Shown here: positions 15,747-24,162 of the stretch, in pieces
Numbering within the stretch: the stretch's first letter is position 1
Layout of the letters: each line of letters opens with the position of its first letter
Assembly (NCBI GenBank): GCA_038526275.1
Contig: JBCBGY010000002.1
Location: forward strand, 15,970-79,969
Length of the DNA: 64,000 nucleotides
From: 188UL27-1 sp038526275
Lineage (GTDB): Bacteria > Pseudomonadota > Alphaproteobacteria > Rhodobacterales > Rhodobacteraceae
Reading direction: 5' to 3'
Program-made: the position numbers and the translations under genes
Notes under the pieces: model-generated
Database searches by the model: none
What the model saw: the letters and a program-made list of their open reading frames with translations, nothing else
What the model was told of the DNA's origin: nothing

Positions 15747-17381
15747 TCATAGACCCAAGGACGCCTTGTAGAGCGCAATCTGGGTGTCCCGCCCGATCTG
15801 GTCGGTGATCTTTTCCCAGGCCGCGGCGATCGCATCGCCGATCTCCTGGGCTGACCCGTATTGACCGGCATAGCCCTTGGCCAGTTCGTCCTCGGCGACA
15901 GAATAGTACTGGAAGATGCCGGGGATGCGGGGCTCAATCGCCGCATTCGGGTGATTGTAGCTGTCCGCGTTAGAGCCCAGATAGTCCTCGATATAGGCGC
16001 GGTCATAGCCCGCAGCTTCCCATTCATCGAACTGGAAGTGCGAATTCCGGTAAGGCTGGAAACCGGACGGGTAGGCCGACATCCACAGCGAGATATCTTT
16101 GCCGCCCAGATGCGCGGCTGCCGACCAAGCCGCTTTACGCTTCTTGTCATCGCCCTGCACCCGCTTGGTCACGTAGATGCCCCAACCGAGATAGGCCATG
16201 TTCGGCGCCTCGTTGTAGGTCTCCTCCCACGCGCCGGACTGGCTGTTATACACGCGATCCGAGCCCGGATTGATACCGAAGCCCACGACATCGCCGACGA
16301 CCGAGGTGTCGGAGGTTCGCGCCGATGACCCGATATCGCCCCACCACATCAGCATGGAGCCCGTTCCCGCCAGGAACTGCTGGAACCCGGTGGTGCCCGG
16401 GTCGGCGTTGATCTGGTCGGCGGGGTAGGCGCCTGCTTCGATCAGGTCGAGCACATCCTGAATGGCCTGAACCCAAGCCGGGTTGTTGACCCGGGGCTTC
16501 ATCGTGTCGGGGTCGAACAGCCAGGCCGGATCGCTCGGATGTTTGGCATAGGCTGCGGCGCGGTTTTCCAGGAAGTAGAAACCAAAGCCGCCCCAACCTT
16601 TGAGCGGATCCAGATAGCCATGCGCTGGCAAGCCAGTCAGCGGATCTTCCTGCCCGATCAGGGCCTTGCTCGCCGCGTTTACTTCTTGCCAGGTCTTCGG
16701 AACAGAAGCTCCGCCGATGGCACCTTCGCCGAAATAGTCGGTCCGGTAAGCGAATGTGTGACAGTCGCCGTCGATGGTCACGCGGTACTTCTTGCCGTCC
16801 CAGGTGCCTACGGGCGGCTGCAGATAGCCCACCAGGTCATCGGCCTCGATCTGCTCTTCGACCCAATCGGGCATTTCGTCCAGCAGGCCTTTGCCAGCGG
16901 TGTCACCTTCGAACGGCGCGCCCATCTCGATGATGTCGAAATCCACGGTTCCGGTCGCGATGGCTTGCTGCAAGCGCGGGTTATAATCGGCCTGTGCCAG
17001 GTCCACCCAATTGATCGTGGCGCCGGTATAGGCCTCCCAAGGTTTCAGAAAGCCGCGGAATAAGAAATTGTGAAGGTTCTGGTTGTTCAGACCCATAAAG
17101 GTCAGCTCGACCCCTTCAAACTCACCTTCCGCGACCCGCTCCTTGGTGGGCCCAAGGCATAGCTCGCCGACCTTCTGCCAGTCCGCATCGGTCGGAGATC
17201 CTTGGCCGACGCCAGGAATTTTCAGAATCTCAGCGCGTAGATTTGCATGGCCGTCTGCCTTTGCCAGGCCTGGTGCGACGCCGCCTAAGGCCGCGATTGC
17301 GCCGACGCTTGCAGCGCCTTGCAACATTCCACGGCGACTCAATTGCCGACTAAGAAGCGCGTTATAGTGCTCTATTTTCAT
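15747..17381 (-). CDS. Sugar ABC transporter substrate-binding protein, Tat-exported
   Basis: Periplasmic receptor of the fucose-type importer (COG1653-like). At 544 residues it is about 120 longer than ordinary CUT1 binding proteins. The N-terminus LSRQLSRRGMLQGAASVGAI is a twin-arginine signal, so the protein is probably folded before export, which may mean it carries a ligand or metal or folds rapidly. Further motifs are ELTFMGLNNQNLHNFLFRG, FDIIEMGAPFEGDTA and SMLMWWGDIGSSA. It is the first gene of the minus-strand transporter-catabolism operon and is divergent from the ATPase gene; the 235-bp space holds the shared palindrome. Ligand identity rests on the neighbouring mutarotase and dehydrogenase. 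Confidence 0.88.
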   Translation of the reverse strand: MKIEHYNALLSRQLSRRGMLQGAASVGAIAALGGVAPGLAKADGHANLRAEILKIPGVGQGSPTDADWQKVGELCLGPTKERVAEGEFEGVELTFMGLNNQNLHNFLFRGFLKPWEAYTGATINWVDLAQADYNPRLQQAIATGTVDFDIIEMGAPFEGDTAGKGLLDEMPDWVEEQIEADDLVGYLQPPVGTWDGKKYRVTIDGDCHTFAYRTDYFGEGAIGGASVPKTWQEVNAASKALIGQEDPLTGLPAHGYLDPLKGWGGFGFYFLENRAAAYAKHPSDPAWLFDPDTMKPRVNNPAWVQAIQDVLDLIEAGAYPADQINADPGTTGFQQFLAGTGSMLMWWGDIGSSARTSDTSVVGDVVGFGINPGSDRVYNSQSGAWEETYNEAPNMAYLGWGIYVTKRVQGDDKKRKAAWSAAAHLGGKDISLWMSAYPSGFQPYRNSHFQFDEWEAAGYDRAYIEDYLGSNADSYNHPNAAIEPRIPGIFQYYSVAEDELAKGYAGQYGSAQEIGDAIAAAWEKITDQIGRDTQIALYKASLGL

Positions 17382-17530
17382 GATCGTCCTCCCTTAACCC
17401 TTAGCCGCACTGTCGAATGACCCCCTTCATAGGGCAGGCACGGCGTTTTCACCGTTCTTGAAGCCCCGAAGCCGCCGACAGTGCGACATGTCCCGCCCAA
17501 GGTTCCCGCCTTCTCTCCATCTGTCAAGGG

Positions 17531-17551
17531 ACTAGCATGCTAGTCATGTCA
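17531..17551. promoter_or_regulatory. Palindromic operator candidate in the divergent transporter promoter
   Basis: ACTAGCATGCTAGT (17531-17544) is a perfect 14-bp palindrome. Overlapping it, CATGCTAGTCATGTCA (17536-17551) nearly repeats the site at the regulator start (10971-10985). It lies 150 bp from the binding-protein start and 66 bp from the ATPase start, so one bound regulator could control both operons. Confidence 0.65.
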
Positions 17552-17616
17552 GCAGTGGACAAAGCCCGAACCGTCGGCTACCCAAGTTAGAAATTGGCTG
17601 GAACAATGGGGGACCC

Positions 17617-18684
17617 ATGGCCGGAGTTTCGGTCAAGCAGCTGCGCAAAAACTACGGCGCAGTCGAAGTGATCCACGGTATCGAAGTAGAGATTGGCGAT
17701 GGTGAGTTCGTGGTTCTGGTTGGCCCATCCGGCTGCGGAAAATCGACCCTATTGCGGATGATCGCGGGCCTGGAGGCTGTCACGTCGGGTGATATCTTTA
17801 TCGGCGAGCGACGGGTGAATAACCTCACGCCGAGCCAGCGCGACATTGCGATGGTGTTTCAGTCCTATGCGCTCTATCCGCACAAAACGGTCGAAGCGAA
17901 TATGGGCTTTTCGCTGAAGCTTCAGAAAATGAAGAAAAGCGATGTCCAGCAACGTGTTGCGGATGCCGCCGAGATTCTGGGCCTCACGCCATACCTCAAG
18001 CGCTATCCGCGTGCCTTGTCGGGCGGACAGCGTCAGCGGGTCGCTATGGGGCGGGCCATTGTGCGCAATCCGCAGGTGTTTCTGTTCGACGAGCCCTTGT
18101 CCAATCTCGATGCCAAACTGCGGGTGCAGATGCGGACCGAGATCCGGGAACTGCACCAGCGGCTGCAAACAACCACCGTCTATGTGACCCACGACCAGAT
18201 CGAGGCCATGACGATGGCCGACAAGATCGTTGTGTTGAACGGGGGCAATGTCGAACAAATCGGCAGCCCGCTGGAATTGTACGACACGCCGAACAATACA
18301 TTCGTCGCCAGCTTCATCGGTTCGCCATCCATGAATCTGATCGAAGGCACAGTCGTTGAGATCTCAGACTCAGGCGTCGACCTGAACCTTGGCGAAACGA
18401 TGATCCGCGTGCCCTATCGAGACGGACTACAGACCGGTCAGACGATCCATCTTGGGGTCCGTCCCGAACACCTTTCGCTGGCGGAAGATGGGCTTCCTGT
18501 GCAGGTCCGGGTGGTAGAACCGACCGGCCCCGAAATCCATGTTGTCGCCCGTTTCGCGGATCAGGATATAACGGCCATCTTTCGCCAGCGGCACAAGCTG
18601 GCCCCAGGCGACGCCGTTCATGTGGCCTTGGATATGGAACATATTCATCTGTTCGATGGAGAGACCAAACAGCGGATCGGTTAG
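17617..18684 (+). CDS. Sugar ABC transporter ATP-binding protein (MsmK/UgpC type)
   Basis: Energises the fucose-type CUT1 importer. The 355-residue protein has Walker A GPSGCGKST (36-44), signature LSGGQ (134-138), Walker B LFDEPLSNLDAKLR, switch HD (YVTHDQIEAMT), and a C-terminal TOBE/OB regulatory region (FIGSPSMNLIEG onward; LGVRPEHLSLA). It is encoded on the plus strand, divergent from the binding-protein operon, and is followed 53 nt downstream by the mutarotase gene. Splitting the ATPase from the permease operon while sharing the central operator is somewhat unusual. Cross-use by other importers is possible, since such ATPases are often promiscuous. Confidence 0.93.
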   Translation: MAGVSVKQLRKNYGAVEVIHGIEVEIGDGEFVVLVGPSGCGKSTLLRMIAGLEAVTSGDIFIGERRVNNLTPSQRDIAMVFQSYALYPHKTVEANMGFSLKLQKMKKSDVQQRVADAAEILGLTPYLKRYPRALSGGQRQRVAMGRAIVRNPQVFLFDEPLSNLDAKLRVQMRTEIRELHQRLQTTTVYVTHDQIEAMTMADKIVVLNGGNVEQIGSPLELYDTPNNTFVASFIGSPSMNLIEGTVVEISDSGVDLNLGETMIRVPYRDGLQTGQTIHLGVRPEHLSLAEDGLPVQVRVVEPTGPEIHVVARFADQDITAIFRQRHKLAPGDAVHVALDMEHIHLFDGETKQRIG

Positions 18685-18737
18685 TACGAAGGCACCAGAT
18701 TTTCGGCCCCAATTCGTAAACAAAGGGAGATCACGCC

Positions 18738-19187
18738 ATGCTCAAAGGAATTGCGCCCAGCCTTAATGCCGAGGTTTTGTATTGTCTGCGGGCCATGGGC
18801 CATGGCGACACTTTGGTTGTCGCCGATACAAATTTCCCATCCGACAGCGTGGCGCGCAGTACAGTCTATGGCAATCTCCTGCGGATGGACAATCTGACAT
18901 GCGCGGAAGCGATCTCGGCCATCCTGTCGGTGTTTCCGCTGGACACGTTTGTCGATGACTTTGCCATGCGGATGGAGGTGGTCGACGCGCCCGATGAAAT
19001 TCCCGAAATCCAGGCCGAAGTTCAGCATGAGATCGACGCCGCCGAAGGCAGCCCCCGTCCCATGCAGGGTGTGGAGCGGTTTTCGTTCTACGACAAGGCC
19101 CGCGAAAGCTACGCGGTAATCCAAACCGGGGAACGTCGGTTTTACGGGTGCTTTATCCTGCGCAAAGGGGTTGTTGCGCCGAACTGA
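18738..19187 (+). CDS. fucU: L-fucose mutarotase, FucU/RbsD family
   Basis: Interconverts the alpha and beta anomers of L-fucose or a related sugar to supply the anomer used by the dehydrogenase. The 149-residue protein matches FucU: MLKGIAPSLNAEVLYCLRAMGHGDTLVVAD, with the catalytic-site histidine in GHGD and the following DTNFPSDS, and a C-terminal YAVIQTGERRFYGCFILRKG, where YG and the arginine are conserved in FucU. RbsD has a different C-terminus, so FucU is preferred. It lies downstream of the ATPase gene and is probably co-transcribed with it. This gene gives the strongest support for fucose as the substrate. Confidence 0.9.
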   Translation: MLKGIAPSLNAEVLYCLRAMGHGDTLVVADTNFPSDSVARSTVYGNLLRMDNLTCAEAISAILSVFPLDTFVDDFAMRMEVVDAPDEIPEIQAEVQHEIDAAEGSPRPMQGVERFSFYDKARESYAVIQTGERRFYGCFILRKGVVAPN

Positions 19188-19228
19188 GATCGGAAACCAG
19201 TCGAATGATCAAGCAAACGGATTGTCAA

Positions 19229-19265
19229 TTTGGAACGATCCATATAACGATTGGATCGTTCCAAA
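19229..19265. promoter_or_regulatory. Twin LacI-type operators, 21 bp apart
   Basis: TTTGGAACGATCC (19229-19241) and GGATCGTTCCAAA (19253-19265) are exact inverse copies. Each arm is also the core of a near-palindromic CG-centred LacI-type site: TGGAACGATCCA at 19231-19242 and TGGATCGTTCCA at 19252-19263. The centres are 21 bp (two helical turns) apart. They lie just before the first gene of the locus that ends with a LacI regulator, and cover the region immediately upstream of its GTG start. Confidence 0.7.
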
Positions 19266-19278
19266 GCGGGAGATTCGA

Positions 19279-20277
19279 GTGAAGTGGGGGTTGATAGGAG
19301 CGAGCACAATTGCGTCGCAGTGGATGATTGACGCGATCCGCGCCCAGTCTGGCAATGAGGTCATTTCGGTACTGAGCAGCAATGCCGACCGCGGAAGGGC
19401 ATATGCCGCTGAACACAGCATTCCGAAGTCTTTCACTGATCTTGACGAGCTGCTTTCTGACGGCGTGGACGCCGTCTACATCTCCACCACCAACGAAAAA
19501 CACTTTCCCCAGGCCATGGCGGCGATCGCTGCAGGCAAGCATGTGCTTTGCGAAAAGCCGCTGGCCATGACATTGTCCGACGCTGTAGCCATGGTGAAGG
19601 CGGCTTCGGATGCGGGCGTTACCTTCGCAACCAACCATCATCTGCGGAATGCCGGGTCGCACCTGAAGATCAAGGAACTGATTGAGTCCGGCCGCATTGG
19701 TACGGTCCAGGCAATCCGCGTGGCCCACGCTGTTTATCTGCCTGAAAACCTGCAGGGCTGGCGGATCAACGATGCCGAGGCCGGCGGAGGGGTCATCCCC
19801 GACATCGTCGTGCATGATGCAGACACGGTGCGCTTTCACCTGGGCGAAGATCCGGCAGAGGTTCTAGCCTTTGAGCGGGCCGAAAGCATGGGTCAGGGCG
19901 TTGAAGACAGCGCCATGGGCATTTGGCGGATGCCCTCTGGTGTGCTGGTACAAACCCATGAGGGCTTTACCATCCGCCACGCCGGAACCTCGTTCGAAGT
20001 GCATGGAACCGAAGGGTCGATCATTGCCAAAGGCGTGATGACCCAGCAACCGGTCGGGGACATCACCCTTCGAACCTCGGCGGGCGAGGAGAAGATCACG
20101 TTCAGCGATCACAACCTGTACGAACGCGCGCTTGAGCGGTTTGTGGCGGCCTGTGCGGGAAAGGGTGAGCCTGCCGCTACGGGTATCGACGGAATCAAGT
20201 CACTGGCGGTCGCCGCAGCGGTCAAAAAAGCGGCCACAACAGGCCAGCGTGTGGCCGTCGATTACGGTGGCGTCTAA
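19279..20277 (+). CDS. Gfo/Idh/MocA-family NAD(P)-dependent sugar dehydrogenase
   Basis: Oxidises or reduces a hydroxyl of a sugar, cyclitol or sugar derivative; the exact substrate is unknown. The 332-residue protein has an N-terminal Rossmann motif (VKWGLIGASTIASQWMI), the EKPLAMTLSDA motif (catalytic lysine of the EKP signature near residue 92), a helix with NHHLRNAGSHLKIKEL, and the C-terminal sheet domain with the catalytic histidine region (GGGVIPDIVVHDADTVRF). I start it at GTG 19279, preceded by GGGAG at 19268-19272. The longer open frame runs back through the operator and the end of fucU. It is the first gene after the LacI operators and 1 nt before the CoA-transferase gene. Confidence 0.88.
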   Translation: MKWGLIGASTIASQWMIDAIRAQSGNEVISVLSSNADRGRAYAAEHSIPKSFTDLDELLSDGVDAVYISTTNEKHFPQAMAAIAAGKHVLCEKPLAMTLSDAVAMVKAASDAGVTFATNHHLRNAGSHLKIKELIESGRIGTVQAIRVAHAVYLPENLQGWRINDAEAGGGVIPDIVVHDADTVRFHLGEDPAEVLAFERAESMGQGVEDSAMGIWRMPSGVLVQTHEGFTIRHAGTSFEVHGTEGSIIAKGVMTQQPVGDITLRTSAGEEKITFSDHNLYERALERFVAACAGKGEPAATGIDGIKSLAVAAAVKKAATTGQRVAVDYGGV

Positions 20278-20278
20278 C

Positions 20279-21850
20279 ATGGGCAAGGTGGTTTCTGCAG
20301 CGCATGCCGTTGCACAGATCCAGGATGGCGCTGTCGTCACCGTTTCGTCCTCCTCCGGTCTTGGATGCCCTGATCTGGTGCTGAAAGCCTTAGGCGCCCG
20401 GTTTGATGCAGAAGGTCATCCGCGCGACCTGACCACTCTGCACCCCATCGCCGCAGGCGATATGTACGGGATCAAAGGTATCGATCACATTGCCAAAGAT
20501 GGATTGCTACGCCGGATCCTGGCCGGGTCCTATCCCAGCGGCCCGTCATCAATGGAGATGCCCGAAATCTGGAAGATGATCGTTGAAAACCGGGTCACGG
20601 CCTACAACGTGCCATCGGGCATCATGTTCGACATGCACCGCGATGTGGCCGCCCGCCGCCCCGGCGTGCTGACCCAGGTTGGGTTGGACACCTTCGTCGA
20701 CCCGGTCCGGGAAGGCTGCGCCATGAACGACCGCGCAGCTGCAGCGCCCGTTGTGCACCGCCACGAAATGGCAGGCGAGACCTGGCTTCATTTCCCCAAC
20801 ATCGTGCCGAACGTCGCGATAATTCGCGCGACGACTGCGGACGAAACGGGAAACCTGACCTACGAACATGAGGGCGCGACGCTGGGCGCTTTGGATCAGG
20901 CCATCGCCGTGCGAAACCATGGCGGGTTGGTCATCGCTCAGGTCAAGCGCGTCACCGCCGCCGGGTCCCTTCGCCCCCGCGACGTCTACGTTCCCGGCCA
21001 TCTGGTAGATCTGGTCGTCATCGATCCGGACCAGAAGCAAACCACCGAAACGGCCTACGACCCAGCGATTTCCGGAGAGATCATTCGACCCTGGAATAGC
21101 TTCTCACTGGCCGAGGCCGGTATCGAAAAGGTCATTGCCCGCCGCGCCGCCATGGAGCTTCGCGCAGGTGACAGCGCCAATCTGGGTTTTGGCATCTCTG
21201 CCAATGTTCCGCGTATCCTGCTGGAAGAAGGCCATCCGCGAGCCGTGACATGGGCGATTGAGCAAGGCGCTGTGGGTGGCGTGCCGCTCACCGGGTTCGC
21301 CTTTGGCTGTGCCTCCAATGCAGACGCGATCCTGCCGTCGCCCACGCAATTCACCTATTTCCAAGGCGGCGGGTTTGACGTGGCCTTCCTGTCCTTTCTG
21401 GAAGTTGACCGGGACGGCAACGTCAATGTCTCAAAGCTGGGCAAGAAACCTTACCTGACCGCTGGATGCGGTGGCTTTGTCGATATTACCGCCAATGCCA
21501 AGAAGATGGTGTTCTCTGGCTATTTCGAAGCGGGCGCCAAGTTGGACCTGTCCACCGAAGGTGTGCGGGTCGCGCAGAAGGGCAAATTCACCAAAATGGT
21601 CGACGCGGTTGAACATGTCACCTTCGCTGGACGGCGTGCCCGGGCCCGAGGGCAGGAGGCGCTTTATGTGACGGAACGCTGTGTGATGCGTTTGGACGAA
21701 GACGGACTTGTCGCGCATGAGATCATGCCCGGGATCGAGCCGGAGACGGATATTGTCGCGGCCTCCGACGGGCGGGTGCGGGTCTGCGGAAACGCGTCGC
21801 GAATGCCCACCAAGCTGCTGGCCGAAGGTCCGATGGGGCTCACCCTATGA
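20279..21850 (+). CDS. Family I CoA-transferase, fused alpha-beta (acetate/propionate CoA-transferase-like)
   Basis: Transfers CoA between acyl-CoA and a carboxylic acid, activating a short-chain acid for degradation. The 523 residues contain both halves fused, as in YdiF and propionate CoA-transferase: alpha part with the glycine-rich SSSSGLGCPDLVLKAL, beta part with RAGDSANLGFGISANVP and the probable catalytic glutamate E328 in AIEQGAVGGVP. I use ATG 20279 (MGKVVSAAHAV), 1 nt after the preceding stop; the open frame extends 49 codons further up without family similarity. It overlaps the enoyl-CoA hydratase by ATGA. Its presence in a sugar-type transport locus suggests the pathway passes through a free organic acid. 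Confidence 0.88.
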   Translation: MGKVVSAAHAVAQIQDGAVVTVSSSSGLGCPDLVLKALGARFDAEGHPRDLTTLHPIAAGDMYGIKGIDHIAKDGLLRRILAGSYPSGPSSMEMPEIWKMIVENRVTAYNVPSGIMFDMHRDVAARRPGVLTQVGLDTFVDPVREGCAMNDRAAAAPVVHRHEMAGETWLHFPNIVPNVAIIRATTADETGNLTYEHEGATLGALDQAIAVRNHGGLVIAQVKRVTAAGSLRPRDVYVPGHLVDLVVIDPDQKQTTETAYDPAISGEIIRPWNSFSLAEAGIEKVIARRAAMELRAGDSANLGFGISANVPRILLEEGHPRAVTWAIEQGAVGGVPLTGFAFGCASNADAILPSPTQFTYFQGGGFDVAFLSFLEVDRDGNVNVSKLGKKPYLTAGCGGFVDITANAKKMVFSGYFEAGAKLDLSTEGVRVAQKGKFTKMVDAVEHVTFAGRRARARGQEALYVTERCVMRLDEDGLVAHEIMPGIEPETDIVAASDGRVRVCGNASRMPTKLLAEGPMGLTL

Positions 21851-22620
21851 CCGCCGTCCATCTTGAGATTGCCGGGCCCGTTGCCGAGCTTCGGTTGGAC
21901 AATCCCGCCAAGCTGAACGCCCTGACCATGGGAATGATGGAAACCTTGGAGTCGCACGCAGCGCGGATTGAGGCGGACCGATCAGTTCGCGCCGTGCTGC
22001 TGACGGCAGAAGGGGGCCGGGCCTTTTGCGTAGGCGCCGACATTCGCGAATGGGCCGCCCTTGATCCAAGGGGATTTGCCCGCGACTGGGTTGCGAAAGG
22101 CCACCGCGTTTTTGATCGGATCGCACGTTTGCCGATGCCGGTCATCGGTGTGATCACGGGCCATGCCTTTGGCGGTGGTTTGGAATTGGCCGCCACTTGC
22201 GATCTGCGTATCGCCGCACCCAACGCGACATTCGCTTTGCCGGAAACCGGCGTTGGGATCGTGCCCGGCTGGTCCGGGACGCAGCGCCTTGCCTCTCAGA
22301 TACCGGCTGCGATCCTGAAGGAAACAGCTTTGACGGGCGCGCGCCTTTCAGCAGACCGGGCCTATCAAATTGGCTTCCTTAACGCTGTCGCAGACGCGCC
22401 CCGTGCCGCTGCCGACGAAATTGCTGATCGGATCGTTCATGCCGCGCCGCAGGCAACGGAAACAGCCAAATGGATGATCGCAGCGGCATTGGGAGAGAAC
22501 CCGGCGGCCAATCTGGAAGCCATCGCCGGGGCTGCCTTGGCGGGAACAGCCGAGAAGGAAGAGGGTGTCAAAGCCTTTGCGGAGAAGCGAAAACCTGACT
22601 TCGGTAAGGCTGCCACATGA
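21847..22620 (+). CDS. Enoyl-CoA hydratase/isomerase (crotonase) family protein
   Basis: Hydrates, isomerises or cleaves an acyl-CoA. The 257-residue protein shows the crotonase fold: GPVAELRLDNPAKLNALTMG, the oxyanion-hole strand GRAFCVGADIREWA, and GHAFGGGLELAATCDLRIA, with the acidic residue region ATFALPETGVGIVPGWSG. E in FGGGLELA is at a usual catalytic or support position. Its translational coupling to the CoA-transferase (ATGA) implies consecutive steps on the same acid. The reaction type (hydratase, lyase or isomerase) cannot be read from sequence. Confidence 0.88.
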   Translation: MTAVHLEIAGPVAELRLDNPAKLNALTMGMMETLESHAARIEADRSVRAVLLTAEGGRAFCVGADIREWAALDPRGFARDWVAKGHRVFDRIARLPMPVIGVITGHAFGGGLELAATCDLRIAAPNATFALPETGVGIVPGWSGTQRLASQIPAAILKETALTGARLSADRAYQIGFLNAVADAPRAAADEIADRIVHAAPQATETAKWMIAAALGENPAANLEAIAGAALAGTAEKEEGVKAFAEKRKPDFGKAAT

Positions 22621-22707
22621 ACTTCTGGTGGTTTCCACAGTCGGTGCAAGGATCGGGCTGGACCAATCGGGTAAGCCATGACTATCGTGACCATGGGAGA
22701 GACGCGG

Positions 22708-22738
22708 ATTTGGGCTATGCCCAATTCCCATATAGGAA
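22708..22738. promoter_or_regulatory. Two adjacent dyads upstream of the second sugar ABC operon
   Basis: TTGGGC-TAT-GCCCAA (22710-22724) is followed at once by TTCC-CATATA-GGAA (22725-22738), within the 235-bp gap before the binding-protein gene at 22856. They differ from the LacI-type sites at 19229-19265, so they may mark a separate promoter or operator. Function is inferred. Confidence 0.35.
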
Positions 22739-22855
22739 AATTTGAAGGGGCGGCCTTGGCCGACCAAGCGGCGTACCTGCAAAAAATGCAGGGCGTAAAG
22801 AAGAGAACAAGCGCGGATAGACCGCGCGATACGCACGATATCAGGGAGGAACCTC

Positions 22856-24106
22856 ATGCGTATGACGATCAAGATGACAACATCGGCTTTAGCCGTTTTG
22901 GCACTCAGCGGCAGCCTTGCCGTGGCCGAAGATGTGGAAGTGCTGCACTGGTGGACGTCGGGTGGTGAAGCCGCCGCGCTGAACGTTCTGAAGCAGGATC
23001 TGGAAGGTCAGGGCATCGGTTGGCTGGACATGCCGGTTGCCGGTGGCGGCGGCGAGCAGGCCATGACCGTTCTGCGGGCACGCGTGACCGCTGGTGACGC
23101 GCCGACGGCGGTGCAGGCTCTGGGGTTTGACATCCTCGACTGGGGTGCCCAAGGCGCACTGGCCGATCTGAACGAGGTTGCCGCGAAAGAAGGCTGGGAC
23201 GACGTCGTGCCGGAAGCCCTGCAGGCCTTCGCCAAGTTTGATGGCAAGTGGATCTCGGCGCCCGTGAACGTCCATTCCACAAACTGGGTTTGGGCAAATA
23301 AGGCTGTGCTCGATGCCAACGGTATCGCCGTCCCGGAAACCTGGGAAGATTTCACTGCTGCTGTCGAAAAACTCGCGGCAGCCGGTGTAACGCCTATCGC
23401 CCATGGTGGTCAGGCCTGGCAGGATGCGACGATCTTTGACGCCGTTGCGATGTCCACCGGCGGGCCGGATTTCTACAAAGCGGCCTTCATCGATCTGGAT
23501 GAAGAAACGCTCGGCTCTGACACGATGAAAGAAGCGTTTGACCGCATGGCCTTTATCCGGGCGAATGTGGACGAAAACTTCTCGGGTCGCGATTGGAACC
23601 TTGCAACGGCCATGGTCATCAATGGCGAGGCCGGATTCCAGATGATGGGCGACTGGGCCAAAGGCGAATTCCTGAATGCCGACAAGGTGCCGGGCCAGGA
23701 TTTCCTCTGCTTCCGTTTCCCGGGCACGCAGGATCAGGTCACCTTCAACGCTGACCAGTTCATGATGTTCGACCAGGGCGGTGTCGTGTCGGCGGAACAA
23801 GCTGCACTGGCCAGCGCGATCCTGTCGCCATCTTTCCAGTCGGCCTTCAACGTGGTGAAGGGTTCCGTGCCAGCCCGGACCGACGTGTCCAACGAAGCGT
23901 TCGACGATTGCGGCAAGCAGGGCATGGCGGATCTGGCCAAGGCAGCCTCGTCAGGCAATCTGTTCGGGTCCATGGCACACGGCCACGCGAACCCGGCTGG
24001 GGTAAAGAACGCCATCTACGACGTGGTGACCGCGCATTTCAATGGCGAGTATGACAGCGAAACCGCTGTTCAGGAACTCGTAGACGCCGTCTCAATCGCG
24101 CAATAA
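22856..24106 (+). CDS. Sugar ABC transporter substrate-binding protein (COG1653)
   Basis: Periplasmic receptor for the second CUT1 importer. The 416-residue protein has a Sec signal (TSALAVLALSGSLAVAED, cut after AVA), then EVLHWWTSGGEAAALNVL, the typical N-terminus of glucose/mannose-type GtsA/GlcS-like receptors, then GGGGEQAMTVLRARVTAG, PVNVHSTNWVWANKAVLDANG and a C-terminal cysteine pair (FLCFRF, DDCGKQG) suggesting a disulfide. The start ATG has a good GGGAGG eight bases upstream. A strong stem-loop follows the stop codon. Similarity suggests a monosaccharide ligand, but the neighbouring enzymes do not form a standard glucose pathway. Confidence 0.9.
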   Translation: MRMTIKMTTSALAVLALSGSLAVAEDVEVLHWWTSGGEAAALNVLKQDLEGQGIGWLDMPVAGGGGEQAMTVLRARVTAGDAPTAVQALGFDILDWGAQGALADLNEVAAKEGWDDVVPEALQAFAKFDGKWISAPVNVHSTNWVWANKAVLDANGIAVPETWEDFTAAVEKLAAAGVTPIAHGGQAWQDATIFDAVAMSTGGPDFYKAAFIDLDEETLGSDTMKEAFDRMAFIRANVDENFSGRDWNLATAMVINGEAGFQMMGDWAKGEFLNADKVPGQDFLCFRFPGTQDQVTFNADQFMMFDQGGVVSAEQAALASAILSPSFQSAFNVVKGSVPARTDVSNEAFDDCGKQGMADLAKAASSGNLFGSMAHGHANPAGVKNAIYDVVTAHFNGEYDSETAVQELVDAVSIAQ

Positions 24107-24115
24107 TCCAAGCAC

Positions 24116-24140
24116 GGAGCGGCTCTAAACGGGCCGCTCC
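24116..24140 (+). terminator. Intercistronic stem-loop behind the binding-protein gene
   Basis: GGAGCGGC (24116-24123) pairs perfectly with GCCGCTCC (24133-24140) across a 9-nt loop, between the binding-protein stop and the first permease. No T-run follows. This is typical of structures that protect the binding-protein transcript or cause partial termination. Confidence 0.6.
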
Positions 24141-24162
24141 CACCGAACGGGGGAGCCGCACC

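Noticed and set aside
22678..22968. 96-codon frame across the promoter of the second sugar ABC operon
   Set aside because: It runs out of frame into the receptor gene and its product resembles no family. The receptor's own ribosome-binding site is clear.
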